Positions 52,290-61,208 of a DNA stretch of 64,000 nt are shown piece by piece. Both the position numbers and the translations under genes were made by a program. The DNA comes from DATEDA01 sp963789885 (GTDB taxonomy: Bacteria; Pseudomonadota; Gammaproteobacteria; Burkholderiales; SG8-39). Each line of letters starts with the position of its first letter. Within the stretch, counting starts at the first letter, position 1. The DNA is taken from positions 1-64,000 of the forward strand of contig CAWBNB010000048.1 in the NCBI GenBank assembly GCA_963789885.1. The letters run 5' to 3'. The notes under the pieces were generated by a model that saw only the letters and a program-made list of their open reading frames with translations, was not told the origin of the DNA and made no database searches.

Positions 52290-55157
52290 TTGGCCACCGA
52301 GGTTAAGACCACCACCTGCTACATGTGCGCGTGCCGGTGCGGCATCCGCGTGCATTTGCGCGACGGCGAGGTGCGCTACATCGACGGCAACCCGAATCAC
52401 CCGCTGAACAAGGGCGTGATCTGCGCCAAGGGTGCGTCGGGGATCATGAAGCAGTACTCGCCGGCGCGCCTGACGAAGCCGCTGCTGCGCAAGCCCGGCG
52501 CGGCGCGCGGCGACGGCGAGTTCGTCGAGATCTCCTGGGAGGAGACGTTCCGGATCCTCGAGGAGCGCCTCGGGCGCATCCGTTCGACCGACCCGAAGAA
52601 GTTCGCGCTCTTCACCGGGCGCGACCAGATGCAGGCGCTCACCGGCCTCTTCGCGCGCCAGTTCGGCACGCCGAACTACGCCGCGCACGGTGGATTCTGC
52701 TCGGTGAACATGGCCGCCGGCATGATCTACACGATCGGCGGCTCGTTCTGGGAGTTCGGCGGCCCCGACCTCGAGCGCGCGAAGCTCTTCGTGATGATCG
52801 GCACCGCCGAGGACCATCACTCGAACCCGCTCAAGATCGCGATCTCCAAGTTCAAGCGCGAGGGCGGAAAGTTCCTCTCGATCAACCCGGTGCGCACCGG
52901 TTATTCGGCGATCGCCGACGAGTGGGTGCCGATCCGCCCCGGGACCGACGGCGCGCTGCTGCTCGCGCTCATCCACGAGATCATCGCGCTCGGGTTGTAC
53001 GACCGCGACTTCCTCGTGCGCTACACCAATGCGGGCCAGCTCGTGAACCTCGACGAGTCGAGCGACCGCTTCGGCCTCTTCGTCCGCGACCCGGACGCCG
53101 ACGAGGTGAACCCGCAGTATCCGCAGAACCAGATGTGGTGGGACCGGCACACCGATCGCGCAGTCGCGACCCACGCCGAGGGGGCCGATCCGTTTCTGCT
53201 CGGCGAGTTCCGGCTGGCCGATGGGACGCCGGTCAAGCCGGCGTTCCAGCTCCTCGAGGAGCGGGTGAAGCACTACACGCCGGACTGGGCCGAGCAGGTG
53301 AGCGGCGTGCCGGCGGCGACGATCCGGCGTCTCGCGCAGGAGATGGGGATCACCGCGCGCGACCAGCGGATCGAGCTGCCGATCCCGTGGACCGACTGCT
53401 GGGGGAAGGAACACGAGTCGGTTACCGGCAACCCGGTCGCGTTCCACGCGATGCGCGGCCTTGCCGCGCACTCGAACGGGTTCCACACCATTCGCGCGCT
53501 CGCGATCCTGATGAGCCTGCTCGGCACGATCGACCGGCCGGGCGGGTTCCGGCACAAGGCGCCGTTCCCGCGCGCGATCCCGCCGCAGGCGAAGCCGCCG
53601 AACGGCCCGCACGCGATCAAGCCGAACACCCCGCTCGGCAACCTCGCGCTCGGCTGGCCCGGCTCGCCGGACGATCTCTTCGTCGACGAGGCGGGCGGAC
53701 CGGTGCGGATCGACAAGGGCTTCTCGTGGGAGCACCCGCTCTCGGTCCACGGCGTGATGCACAGCGTGATCACGAACGCGTGGCGCGGCGATCCCTATCG
53801 CATCGACACGCTGATGATCTTCATGGCGAACATGGCGTGGAATTCGACCATGAACACCATGGAAGTGCGCCGGATGCTCAACGACCGCGTCGAAGGCGGC
53901 GATGCGGACGGCGAGTACAAGATTCCGTTCATCGTCGTGTGCGACGCGTTCCAGTCGGAGACGACGGCGTTCGCCGATCTCGTGCTGCCCGACACCACGT
54001 ACCTCGAGCGGCACGACGTGATGTCGATCCTCGACCGCCCGATCTCGGAGTTCGACGGGCCGACCGACTCGGTGCGCGTGCCGGTGGTGGCGCCGAAGGG
54101 CGAATGCAAGCCGTTCCAGGAGGTGCTGGTCGAGCTCGGCACGCGCCTCAAGCTGCCCGCGTTCGTGCGTCCCGACGGGTCGCGGAAGTACCGCGACTAT
54201 CCCGACTTCATCGTGAACTTCGAGACCGAGCCCGGCTCCGGGATCGGCTTTCTCGCCGGCTGGCGCGGCAAGGGCGGCGAGAAGTTCATGGTCGGCGAGC
54301 CGAACCCGCGCCAGTGGGAGATGTACGCGAAGAACGACTGCGTGTTCCATCACCCGCTGCCCGCTTCCTACCGCTACATGCGGAACTGGAACCGCGGCTA
54401 CGTGGAGTGGGCGCAGCGGACGCGCATCCGCCGCTTCGGCGAGCCGATCCTGATCCACCTCTACTCGGAGGTGCTGCAGCGCTTTCGCCTGGCGGCGCAG
54501 GGCAAGTGGCCGACGCGGCGGCCGCCGGAGCATCTGCGCGGGCGCGTCGAGACGTATTTCGATCCGCTGCCGTTCTACTACGAGCCGCTCGAGGCGCAGC
54601 TCACCGACGCGCAGAAGTATCCGCTGAACGCGGTGACGCAGCGCCCGATGGCGATGTACCACTCGTGGGACTCGCAGAACGCCTGGCTGCGGCAGATCCA
54701 CGCGCACAACTATCTGTACGTGAACCCGCGCACGGCGAGCGCGCACCGGATCGGCGACGGCGACTGGATCTGGGTCGAATCGCAATGGGGGCGCGTGCGC
54801 TGCATGGCACGTCACAGCGAAGCGGTCGAAGCGGGCACCGTCTGGACCTGGAACGCGATCGGCAAGGCGTCCGGCGCCTGGGCGCTCGCACCGGATGCGA
54901 ACGAGTCGCAGCGTGGCTTCCTGCTGAATCACCTGATCACCGACGAGCTGCCCGCGCCGGGTGGCGCGATCTCGAACTCCGACCCGGTCACCGGGCAGGC
55001 CGGCTGGTACGACGTCAGGGTGCGGATCTACAGGGTAGCGGCGGACGAGCCCGAAGTGACGTCGCCGCAGGTGGCGGCCCTCGGAACCGTTCCCGGCGTC
55101 GAGCAAATCCGCCGCAAGTGGCAGGCCTTCGTGGCCGGAGAAAGGATCGGCGGATGA
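52290..55157 (+). CDS. soeA: SoeA: molybdopterin subunit of cytoplasmic sulfite dehydrogenase
   Basis: 955 residues from the TTG at 52290 (an upstream in-frame start at 52200 is possible). N-terminal [4Fe-4S] site: TTTCYMCACRCGIRVHLRDG with the fourth cysteine in NKGVICAKG. Bis-MGD oxidoreductase core: LFTGRDQMQALTGLFARQFG, MIGTAEDHHSNPLKIAISKF, RALAILMSLLGTIDRPGG and late VNPRTASAHRIGDGDWIWVE. No Tat signal, so it faces the cytoplasm. Length and the following two genes match SoeABC of Allochromatium, which oxidises sulfite directly to sulfate. An SD at 52242 sits before an out-of-frame ATG at 52256, so the exact start is uncertain. Confidence 0.9.
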   Translation: MATEVKTTTCYMCACRCGIRVHLRDGEVRYIDGNPNHPLNKGVICAKGASGIMKQYSPARLTKPLLRKPGAARGDGEFVEISWEETFRILEERLGRIRSTDPKKFALFTGRDQMQALTGLFARQFGTPNYAAHGGFCSVNMAAGMIYTIGGSFWEFGGPDLERAKLFVMIGTAEDHHSNPLKIAISKFKREGGKFLSINPVRTGYSAIADEWVPIRPGTDGALLLALIHEIIALGLYDRDFLVRYTNAGQLVNLDESSDRFGLFVRDPDADEVNPQYPQNQMWWDRHTDRAVATHAEGADPFLLGEFRLADGTPVKPAFQLLEERVKHYTPDWAEQVSGVPAATIRRLAQEMGITARDQRIELPIPWTDCWGKEHESVTGNPVAFHAMRGLAAHSNGFHTIRALAILMSLLGTIDRPGGFRHKAPFPRAIPPQAKPPNGPHAIKPNTPLGNLALGWPGSPDDLFVDEAGGPVRIDKGFSWEHPLSVHGVMHSVITNAWRGDPYRIDTLMIFMANMAWNSTMNTMEVRRMLNDRVEGGDADGEYKIPFIVVCDAFQSETTAFADLVLPDTTYLERHDVMSILDRPISEFDGPTDSVRVPVVAPKGECKPFQEVLVELGTRLKLPAFVRPDGSRKYRDYPDFIVNFETEPGSGIGFLAGWRGKGGEKFMVGEPNPRQWEMYAKNDCVFHHPLPASYRYMRNWNRGYVEWAQRTRIRRFGEPILIHLYSEVLQRFRLAAQGKWPTRRPPEHLRGRVETYFDPLPFYYEPLEAQLTDAQKYPLNAVTQRPMAMYHSWDSQNAWLRQIHAHNYLYVNPRTASAHRIGDGDWIWVESQWGRVRCMARHSEAVEAGTVWTWNAIGKASGAWALAPDANESQRGFLLNHLITDELPAPGGAISNSDPVTGQAGWYDVRVRIYRVAADEPEVTSPQVAALGTVPGVEQIRRKWQAFVAGERIGG

Positions 55158-55885
55158 CTCAGCTCGCGCTGGTGATCGACCTCAACGTCTGCGTCGGGTG
55201 TCACGCGTGCGTGACGAGCTGCAAGGAGTGGAACACCTCCGGCGCGGCCGGCTTCCTCTCGGACGACAACCCGTACGGGAAGGATCCGACCGGGACTTTC
55301 CTGAACCGGGTGCAGAGCTTCGAGGCCGGCGAGTATCCGAACACGCAGACGGTGCACTTCCCGAAGTCGTGCCTGCATTGCGAGGATCCGCCCTGCGTGC
55401 CGGTCTGCCCGACCGGCGCGAGCTACAAGCGCGCCGAGGACGGGATCGTCCTGGTGGACTACGACAAGTGCATCGGCTGCAAGTACTGCGCGTGGGCGTG
55501 TCCGTACGGCGTGCGCGAGGTGGACGAGCACCAGAAGGTGATGAAGAAGTGCACGCTCTGCGTCGACCGGATCTACGACGAGCTGCTGCCCCCCGCGGAC
55601 CGCCGGCCGGCGTGCGTGATGGCCTGCCCGACGAACGCGCGGCTCTTCGGCGACATCCACGACCCGCAGTCCGAGGTGTCGCGGGCAATCCAGGATGCGG
55701 GCGGTTACCAGCTGATGCCCGAGTGGGGCACGCATCCGGCGAACCACTATCTCCCGCGCCGGAAGACCGAGATCAAGGTCCGCGCCGAGGACCTCGAGCG
55801 CGTCGACAACCCCCTCAAGGTCGACGGGCGGCTGCCGAAACCGGCGCTCAAGTCGCCGTCGCTGGACGACGTGACGACCTGGTAG
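55154..55885 (+). CDS. soeB: SoeB: iron-sulfur subunit
   Basis: 243 residues. Four cysteine clusters for [4Fe-4S] centres: CVGCHACVTSCKEW, CLHCEDPPCVPVCP, CIGCKYCAWACPYG and CTLCVDRIYDE with CVMACP. DmsB/PhsB-type ferredoxin that links SoeA to SoeC. ATGA overlap with soeA at 55154-55157. Confidence 0.93.
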   Translation: MTQLALVIDLNVCVGCHACVTSCKEWNTSGAAGFLSDDNPYGKDPTGTFLNRVQSFEAGEYPNTQTVHFPKSCLHCEDPPCVPVCPTGASYKRAEDGIVLVDYDKCIGCKYCAWACPYGVREVDEHQKVMKKCTLCVDRIYDELLPPADRRPACVMACPTNARLFGDIHDPQSEVSRAIQDAGGYQLMPEWGTHPANHYLPRRKTEIKVRAEDLERVDNPLKVDGRLPKPALKSPSLDDVTTW

Positions 55886-55904
55886 GCGTACCCACGGAGC
55901 CCGC

Positions 55905-56846
55905 GTGCATCCCGCGTGGTCGGTGATCCTCCTGACGACGCTCATCGGCGTCGGACAGGGGCTCTTCGTCGCGCTCGTCGCGGTGCAGGCGCTGAACCTC
56001 GTTCCGGCCGGAGCGGCGTTCTACCGGGCGGGCGCGGCGCTCGCGCTGGCCTTCCTCGCCGCGGGGCTGGTCGCGTCGTTCTTCCACCTCGGGCATCCCG
56101 AGCGCGCCTGGCGGGCGGCGGCGATGTGGCGCACGTCATGGCTGTCGCGCGAGGTGATCGTCCTGCCGGCGTTCATGGCGTGCGTTGCCGCGTACGGGCT
56201 CGGTCACGCGCTCGGGCTTCCGGCGTCGGGCCCGCTCGGCACGCTCGCGATCGGTGCGCTCGGGATCGTCCTGTGCGCGGCGCTCTTCGTCTGCACCGGG
56301 ATGGTCTACGCGTGCCTCCGCTTCCTGCAGGAATGGCATTCGCCGCTCACGATCGTCAACTATGCGCTCTTCGGCTGCGCGTCCGGGCTCATGCTGGCGA
56401 CCGGATTCGCGGCGCTCGTCGAGCCGGCAGTCGTCCGGCCGATCGCGGCCTGGGCGGCCGGGCTCACGCTCGCGGTGCTCGTCACGCGCGCCGCAAGCCT
56501 GGTTCGCAACGCGCGGCTCAAGCCGAAATCGACGCTGCAGACCGCGATCGGCGTGAAGCATCCGCGCATCGTGCAGACCTCGCAGGGCTTCATGGGCGGC
56601 TCGTTCAACACCCGCGAGTTCTTTCACGGCGCGTCGCAGGAGTTCGTGCGGTCGATCAAGTGGACGTTCCTCGTCGCCGTCTTCCCCGTGCCGCTCGCGC
56701 TGCTCGCCGCCGGCCTCGCCTGGCAGCTCCCGGCGCTGCTCGTCGGGGCGTTCCTCGTCCAGTACGCGGGGCTCCTCGCCGAGCGGTGGTTCTTCTTCGC
56801 GCAGGCGAACCATCCGCAGAACCTCTATTACCAGCGCATCTCGTGA
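55905..56846 (+). CDS. soeC: SoeC: membrane anchor (DmsC/NrfD-like)
   Basis: 313 residues with eight hydrophobic segments, starting MHPAWSVILLTTLIGVGQGL and with the DmsC-like FHLGHPERAWRAAAMWRTSW. It passes electrons from SoeB to quinone. GTG start 19 bases after soeB. It completes soeABC. Confidence 0.9.
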   Translation: MHPAWSVILLTTLIGVGQGLFVALVAVQALNLVPAGAAFYRAGAALALAFLAAGLVASFFHLGHPERAWRAAAMWRTSWLSREVIVLPAFMACVAAYGLGHALGLPASGPLGTLAIGALGIVLCAALFVCTGMVYACLRFLQEWHSPLTIVNYALFGCASGLMLATGFAALVEPAVVRPIAAWAAGLTLAVLVTRAASLVRNARLKPKSTLQTAIGVKHPRIVQTSQGFMGGSFNTREFFHGASQEFVRSIKWTFLVAVFPVPLALLAAGLAWQLPALLVGAFLVQYAGLLAERWFFFAQANHPQNLYYQRIS

Positions 56847-56944
56847 GGACGGGAGCGCGGCGCACGGGTTCTGCTATATTGATCGCTGCCCCTGGGCCAG
56901 CGGCGATTGCCGCGACCGGCCACAAAGAGATGGAGGAAACAGTC

Positions 56945-57172
56945 ATGGATTTCGACAAGGATCTCGACACCCGCGGGCTCAACTGCCCGCTGCCGATCCT
57001 GCGGGCGAAGAAGGCGCTCGCGGAGATGACGACGGGTCAGGTGCTGCGCATCGTCGCCACCGATCCCGGATCGGTGAAGGACTTCCAGGCGTTCTCGAAG
57101 CAGACCGGCAACGATCTCCTCTCGCACTCCGAGGCGGGCAAGGAGTTCACGTTCTTCATGAAGAAGAAGTGA
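56945..57172 (+). CDS. tusA: TusA-family sulfurtransferase
   Basis: 75 residues. The TusA signature DTRGLNCPLPILRAKKALAE holds the persulfide cysteine; the end is EFTFFMKKK. It carries sulfur in the cytoplasm, in sulfur oxidisers between rhodanese, DsrE and the oxidation enzymes. The location straight after soeABC supports a role in dissimilatory sulfur oxidation. GGAGG precedes the ATG. Confidence 0.93.
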   Translation: MDFDKDLDTRGLNCPLPILRAKKALAEMTTGQVLRIVATDPGSVKDFQAFSKQTGNDLLSHSEAGKEFTFFMKKK

Positions 57173-57666
57173 ACGTCTCGCGCCGCACGCTGGTCCTCGC
57201 CGCGTCCATGCTCGCCGCGACGGCGGCGGCGCAGGACGCGACGTACAGCGTGCGCGTGCTTACCCCGGAGACGGCGTTGAAGGCGGCGCAGGCCGCAATC
57301 GCGAGGTGCCGCGCGAACGGTTTCCAGGCAACCGTCGCGGTGGTGGACCGGATGGGCGTCGTGCAGGTCGTGCTCCGCGACCGGTTCGCCGGGCCGCACA
57401 CGGTCGAGATGGCCCGGGACAAGGCCTGGACCGCGGTGAGCTTCCGCACCAACACCACCGACCTTGCCCACGCGACGCAAGGCGCGTCGCCGCAGAGCGG
57501 CATCCGGAACCGCCCGGGCGTAGTCGCGGCGGGCGGCGGCCTGATGATCGACGCCGGCGGCTCGATCCTCGGCGGGATCGGCGTTTCGGGCGCACCGGGC
57601 GGGAAGGAAGACGACGTCTGCGCTGCCGCGGGGATCGCGGCGATCCGCGACAGCCTCGAATTCTAG
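57169..57666 (+). CDS. Exported GlcG/HbpS-like heme-binding family protein
   Basis: 165 residues. Signal peptide (TLVLAASMLAATAAAQ), then the GlcG/HbpS fold: LKAAQAAIARCRANGFQATV, VAVVDRMGVVQVVLRDRFAG and the glycine-rich end GGSILGGIGVSGAPGGKEDD. Members bind heme or corrinoids or have unknown roles. GTG start overlapping the tusA stop (GTGA), so coupled to it. Confidence 0.85.
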   Translation: MNVSRRTLVLAASMLAATAAAQDATYSVRVLTPETALKAAQAAIARCRANGFQATVAVVDRMGVVQVVLRDRFAGPHTVEMARDKAWTAVSFRTNTTDLAHATQGASPQSGIRNRPGVVAAGGGLMIDAGGSILGGIGVSGAPGGKEDDVCAAAGIAAIRDSLEF

Positions 57667-57681
57667 ACAGCGGAGGACGAC

Positions 57682-57867
57682 ATGCGTCCAGGGCCGTTCC
57701 TGATTGCGGCGGCGATCGCGGCGATCGCCGGCTGCGACTCGAAGCCGAAGGAGCCGCCGCCCGACATCCTCAAGAGCCAGCGGCAGCTGATGGACAAGGC
57801 GAAGGGCGTGGAGCAGGTTCTGCAGAAATCCGCCGACGAGCGGCGGGATCAGGCCGATCAGAAGTGA
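57682..57867 (+). CDS. Small lipoprotein
   Basis: 61 residues. Signal with lipobox IAGC at about residues 15-18, then a charged helical tail (DILKSQRQLMDKAKGVEQVL) that may form a coiled coil. No family recognised. It follows the GlcG-like gene by 15 bases with GGAGGA before the ATG. Confidence 0.65.
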   Translation: MRPGPFLIAAAIAAIAGCDSKPKEPPPDILKSQRQLMDKAKGVEQVLQKSADERRDQADQK

Positions 57868-57877
57868 GCCGGCCCCG

Positions 57878-57976
57878 ATGAAACGGCTCAACGTCACTGA
57901 CCTCGGCGCGCTGCGCGACGAGGTCGCTGAATCGGCGCGCGGCCGGCGAACCCACGGGCCGACTCAACCGGCCTGA
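57878..57976 (+). pseudogene. Short fragment resembling the N terminus of WbuC-type cupins
   Basis: A 32-codon frame from ATG 57878: LNVTDLGALRDEVAESARGR followed by an RTH and then a quick stop. The segment recalls the start of WbuC-family cupins, whose cupin core would follow, but here the histidine kinase gene converges at 57964. Probably a truncated remnant; low certainty. Confidence 0.3.
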
Positions 57977-59622
57977 CCGGCGGCGGCCGCGTGGCCGGCG
58001 ACCGGAAAGCTCACTTCGACCGTCACGCCGCCGCCGTCCTCGCGGTTGCGCGCGCGTGCGCTTCCGCCGTGGAACTCGGCGATCAGCCGCACGATGAAAA
58101 GACCGAGGCCGAGATGGGGCTCACCTCGCGGCTTCGCCGGCGCATCTGTCTTCGCGCCCGGCGCCCGGACCGAGACCATCGACTCGAACAACCGGTTGGC
58201 CATCGCCTCGGGCAGCGGCGGGCCGACGTTCGAGACCGACAGCCGGACCGTGGCGCCATCCGCGTCGAGCGCGATCGCGATCGGCTCGCCCGCCGTCGCG
58301 AAGTCGCGTGCGTTGTCGACCAGCTTGTCGAGGAGCTGCGCGACGAGGTCCGGCGAGCCGTCGATCTCGACGCGGCGCTCCGGCAGCCGCAGCTCGAAGC
58401 GGGCCAGCGGGAACGCTGCGGTGTAGCCGGCGACGCATCCGGACACGACGCGCCCGAGGTCGAACCGCTCGCGCTCGGTCGTGCGCAGGGTCTGCTCGAG
58501 CCGCGTCGCCTCGCTCATCCGCGTGAGGACCGCGTTGAGCCTGCGGACCCCTTCCTCGGCGCGAGCGATGTAGACCTGGGCGTCCGGCGGGATGTCGCGG
58601 GTGCGGAGGTTGTCGAGCGACGATCCGACCACCGCGATCGGCGTGCGCAGCTCGTGCGACAGGCGATCGGCCATCCGCTCGAGATACTCGTTGTACTCGG
58701 TGAGCCGGTCGACCGCCGTGGCGAAGCTGCGCGAGAGGTCCCCGATCTCGTCCGAATCGCCGCTCGCGCGGAACCCGCGTTGCACGCGACCGCGCGCGTC
58801 GATCGCCTGCTCGGCCTCGTCCCGCAGGCGGCGCAGCCGGCCCGAGAGACGCGAGGCGAACACGAAGAGCGTTCCGGCGCCGAGCACGAACACCGCGAGC
58901 GTGACCGTCAGCAGCTGCTCGAACACGCGGTTCCTGAGCGTGAGCACGCTGTTCGTCGTCTCCTCGGCGACGACGGCGCCGATTACCTCGGTGCCGCTCC
59001 AGATCGGATGCGCCGCGCCGAGCACCACCGCGCGGCCGTCGGGCGTCGGTCGCCAGCGCGAGGCGGGCACGCCGGAGAGCGCGGCGTCGACCTCCTTGCC
59101 GCCGGAGAGCAGGGCCTCCGGGATGGCGTCGTCGAAGTCCTCGGGTGGGCGCTCGAGGAGGTGCGCCCAGAGCGGGCGCAGGAGCCGGGACTGGACCCAG
59201 TTCCACGCGCCGCCCGGATCGGCGGGCTCCGCCGGCGCGTCCTGGCGCAGGCTGCCGGCCACCGCGAGCAGGCGCCGCTGCTGGTCGATCACGAAGATCC
59301 GCGAGCTCGCGCGGCGCAGGCCGATGAGGATCTGCTCGATCTCCTGCGTCGCCGCGCGCGCGGCGGGCCGGCGGCTCGAGCCGTCCTCCTCGACCCTGAA
59401 CTCGAGGAGCCGCGGCCGGTCGTGGAGCGCGGTTGCGACCGCGCGCGCGGTGGCGATGACGCGCTGCTCCTGGGCGGCGCGCAGGATGTTCTCCATCTCG
59501 CGCACGTAGCCGTAGCCGACGAACGGGATCGCCGCGAGGACGAGCGAGACGAGCACGACCTTCGCGCGGATCGACAGCCGCGCGCGGGGAGCGGCAGGAG
59601 CTTCGGAAACCCTCGTCTGCAT
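57964..59622 (-). CDS. pdsS: PdsS-like sensor histidine kinase
   Basis: 552 residues. Membrane segment at about 20-42 (AKVVLVSLVLAAIPFVGYGY), a periplasmic sensor region to about 235, a second segment (LLTVTLAVFVLGAGTLFVFA), a HAMP-like linker, the phosphoacceptor box ADRLSHELRTPIAVVGSSLD, an N-box LLDKLVDNARDFA and the G-box HLGLGLFIVRLI. The partner regulator and overall layout match the proteobacterial dedicated-sortase system. No sortase gene is visible nearby, so the regulated genes lie elsewhere or the system has been recruited. It starts 58 bases after the regulator stop. Confidence 0.85.
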   Translation of the reverse strand: MQTRVSEAPAAPRARLSIRAKVVLVSLVLAAIPFVGYGYVREMENILRAAQEQRVIATARAVATALHDRPRLLEFRVEEDGSSRRPAARAATQEIEQILIGLRRASSRIFVIDQQRRLLAVAGSLRQDAPAEPADPGGAWNWVQSRLLRPLWAHLLERPPEDFDDAIPEALLSGGKEVDAALSGVPASRWRPTPDGRAVVLGAAHPIWSGTEVIGAVVAEETTNSVLTLRNRVFEQLLTVTLAVFVLGAGTLFVFASRLSGRLRRLRDEAEQAIDARGRVQRGFRASGDSDEIGDLSRSFATAVDRLTEYNEYLERMADRLSHELRTPIAVVGSSLDNLRTRDIPPDAQVYIARAEEGVRRLNAVLTRMSEATRLEQTLRTTERERFDLGRVVSGCVAGYTAAFPLARFELRLPERRVEIDGSPDLVAQLLDKLVDNARDFATAGEPIAIALDADGATVRLSVSNVGPPLPEAMANRLFESMVSVRAPGAKTDAPAKPRGEPHLGLGLFIVRLIAEFHGGSARARNREDGGGVTVEVSFPVAGHAAAAGQAG

Positions 59623-59680
59623 CGGCGCCGAGTCTAGCTGGTCCCTCGTGCGTTCCGCTCAAGGAAAGCGCCGCGCCGAC

Positions 59681-60373
59681 TCAGCCCGATACCCAGCGGT
59701 ACCCCATGCCGTAGACGGTGTCGATCGCGTCGAACGCGGGGTCGACGGCGACGAACTTCTTGCGGATCCGCTTGATGTGCGAGGTGACCGTCGCGTCGTC
59801 GACCACCAGATTGGCGTCCGCCATGAGGCTGTCGCGGTTCTTGACGTGGCCGGGGTACTTCGCGAGCGCGTGCACCATCCAGAACTCGGTCAGCGTGAGG
59901 TCCACCGGCTGGCCGCGCCAGGCGGCGGTCATGCGCTTGAGGTCGAGGCGCAGCGCTCCCCGGTCGACCGTTTCCTCGCTTTTCGGCGGCGAGCGCAGCA
60001 CGTCGCTCCGCCGGAAGAGCGCGGCGATGCGCGCGAGCAGGTGCGGCATGCTGATGTTCTTGGTGAGATAGTCGTCGGCGCCGAGCCGCAGGCCGGCGAC
60101 GAGATCGAAGTCGCTGTCGCGCGCGGTGAGGAAGATGATCGGCAGCTCCGCCGACATCGCGCGCAGCTCGCGCACCAGCGTGAAGCCGCCGTCGACGTCG
60201 GTGCCGAGCCCGATGTCGACGATGGCGAGATCCGGCAGGCGTCCCTGGAACGCCGCGAGCGCCTGTGCGCGGTCGGCGTGGGCGGCGATCTCGTAACCCT
60301 GGCGGCGGAGCGTGTCGGCGACGTTCTCGCGGATGGCGGCGTCGTCCTCGACGATCGCGATGCGGCGGCTCAT
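59681..60373 (-). CDS. pdsR: PdsR-like response regulator (OmpR class)
   Basis: 230 residues. Receiver domain RRIAIVEDDAAIRENVADTL, phosphoacceptor Asp in LAIVDIGLGTDVDGG, Thr/Ser at LTARDSDFD and Lys in YLTKNISMPH; C-terminal winged helix with VDLTLTEFWMVHALAKYPGH and VTSHIKRIRKKF. The sequence closely follows the dedicated-sortase-system regulator family. ATG 60373; first gene of pdsR-pdsS. Confidence 0.9.
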   Translation of the reverse strand: MSRRIAIVEDDAAIRENVADTLRRQGYEIAAHADRAQALAAFQGRLPDLAIVDIGLGTDVDGGFTLVRELRAMSAELPIIFLTARDSDFDLVAGLRLGADDYLTKNISMPHLLARIAALFRRSDVLRSPPKSEETVDRGALRLDLKRMTAAWRGQPVDLTLTEFWMVHALAKYPGHVKNRDSLMADANLVVDDATVTSHIKRIRKKFVAVDPAFDAIDTVYGMGYRWVSG

Positions 60374-60610
60374 GCGGAGGAAGGTGAGGAGGTCGCGGCG
60401 ACTATACACCAGCGATCTGCGGGCACCGCCCGGCGGGCCGCGAAAGCCATCCTTTTGCCACGATCTGCCAGCGCCCTTGCATTTCAGGGACTTGCCTTCC
60501 TGCGGGCGGGGAAGGACGACCCCCGCCGGCAAGCGTCTTCAACTGGCTTCGCGAACGTGGTGTGATTGCGCCGCCGCGCTTGGCGGCTTGACTCGGAGAG
60601 CTTTGCGCCC

Positions 60611-61180
60611 ATGACTGACAGCGACCTGGACCAGACGCCCGGGCACGGGGACCAGCTGACGCGGTCGCTCGATCGCCTCACGGAGGCACTCGCCAAGGCG
60701 GCGACCGCGTCGGAGCGCTATGCAAAGAGGCTGGTATGGGCGACCTGGACGCTAGTGTTCGCGACGCTGGTGCTCGCCGCGGTCGTGGTCGCCGAACGCT
60801 ACTTCGCGCTCCCGCCGGCCGACGACGAGAGCGTCACCGCGGCCGCCAAGGTGCGGCAACGGTTCCCTACCGCCGCCGGCCGCGACACACTCGTCATCCT
60901 TCCGCCACATTCCGCCGCGGCCATGCCCGCCCGCATCCCCTCCGCTTCCCGACCGGCGACGTGCAATGGCGTCGTTGCGCTTGGCGTCAAGGAGATCGGG
61001 AATGGCCGTCGTGGAACAAGTCGCATTCGCGGCCGCATCGGCCGCCGTGGCCCTGTTCGCCGCCGTGTCCGCAGCGCTGGTCGTCGAGACCGCCGCGCCC
61101 GGACCGCAGGTCGGCCCGGACGGCAGAGTGCCCGCCTGGGTCGAGGAGGAGCGGGGATCGTGCTGCGGCGGCGCCCCTAG
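60611..61180 (+). CDS. Single-pass membrane protein; C terminus doubtful
   Basis: As open, 189 residues. The N-terminal 75 look real: an acidic start, a heptad-like stretch (SLDRLTEALAKAATASERYA) and one membrane helix (LVWATWTLVFATLVLAAVVV). Beyond about residue 115 the frame becomes Arg-rich and overlaps the next gene at 61002, which has a strong ribosome binding site, so the true product may be shorter or a frame error may lie between. It is divergent from pdsR. Confidence 0.45.
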   Translation: MTDSDLDQTPGHGDQLTRSLDRLTEALAKAATASERYAKRLVWATWTLVFATLVLAAVVVAERYFALPPADDESVTAAAKVRQRFPTAAGRDTLVILPPHSAAAMPARIPSASRPATCNGVVALGVKEIGNGRRGTSRIRGRIGRRGPVRRRVRSAGRRDRRARTAGRPGRQSARLGRGGAGIVLRRRP

Positions 61181-61208
61181 GGCGTCTCCGTCGGCGGGGG
61201 CGGGATGA
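61002..61208 (+). CDS. Small single-helix membrane protein
   Basis: 68 residues with AAGGAG seven bases before ATG 61002. One hydrophobic segment (VEQVAFAAASAAVALFAAVS) and a short polar tail. It overlaps the preceding open frame and runs about 30 bases into the convergent MFS gene. Unrecognised; kept mainly because of the good ribosome binding site. Confidence 0.4.
   Translation: MAVVEQVAFAAASAAVALFAAVSAALVVETAAPGPQVGPDGRVPAWVEEERGSCCGGAPRASPSAGAG

Noticed and set aside
51594..55106. Open frame of about 1170 codons on the minus strand opposite soeA
   Set aside because: Composition is Arg/Ala/His/Glu-rich without domain motifs, and the plus strand encodes a complete molybdopterin enzyme with cofactor motifs. 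It is an antisense shadow caused by high GC.
52325..55885. Open frame of about 1186 codons on the plus strand, second frame of soeA
   Set aside because: Only its last 244 codons (soeB from 55154) are real. The upstream part is Arg/Pro-rich and lies in the alternate frame of soeA.
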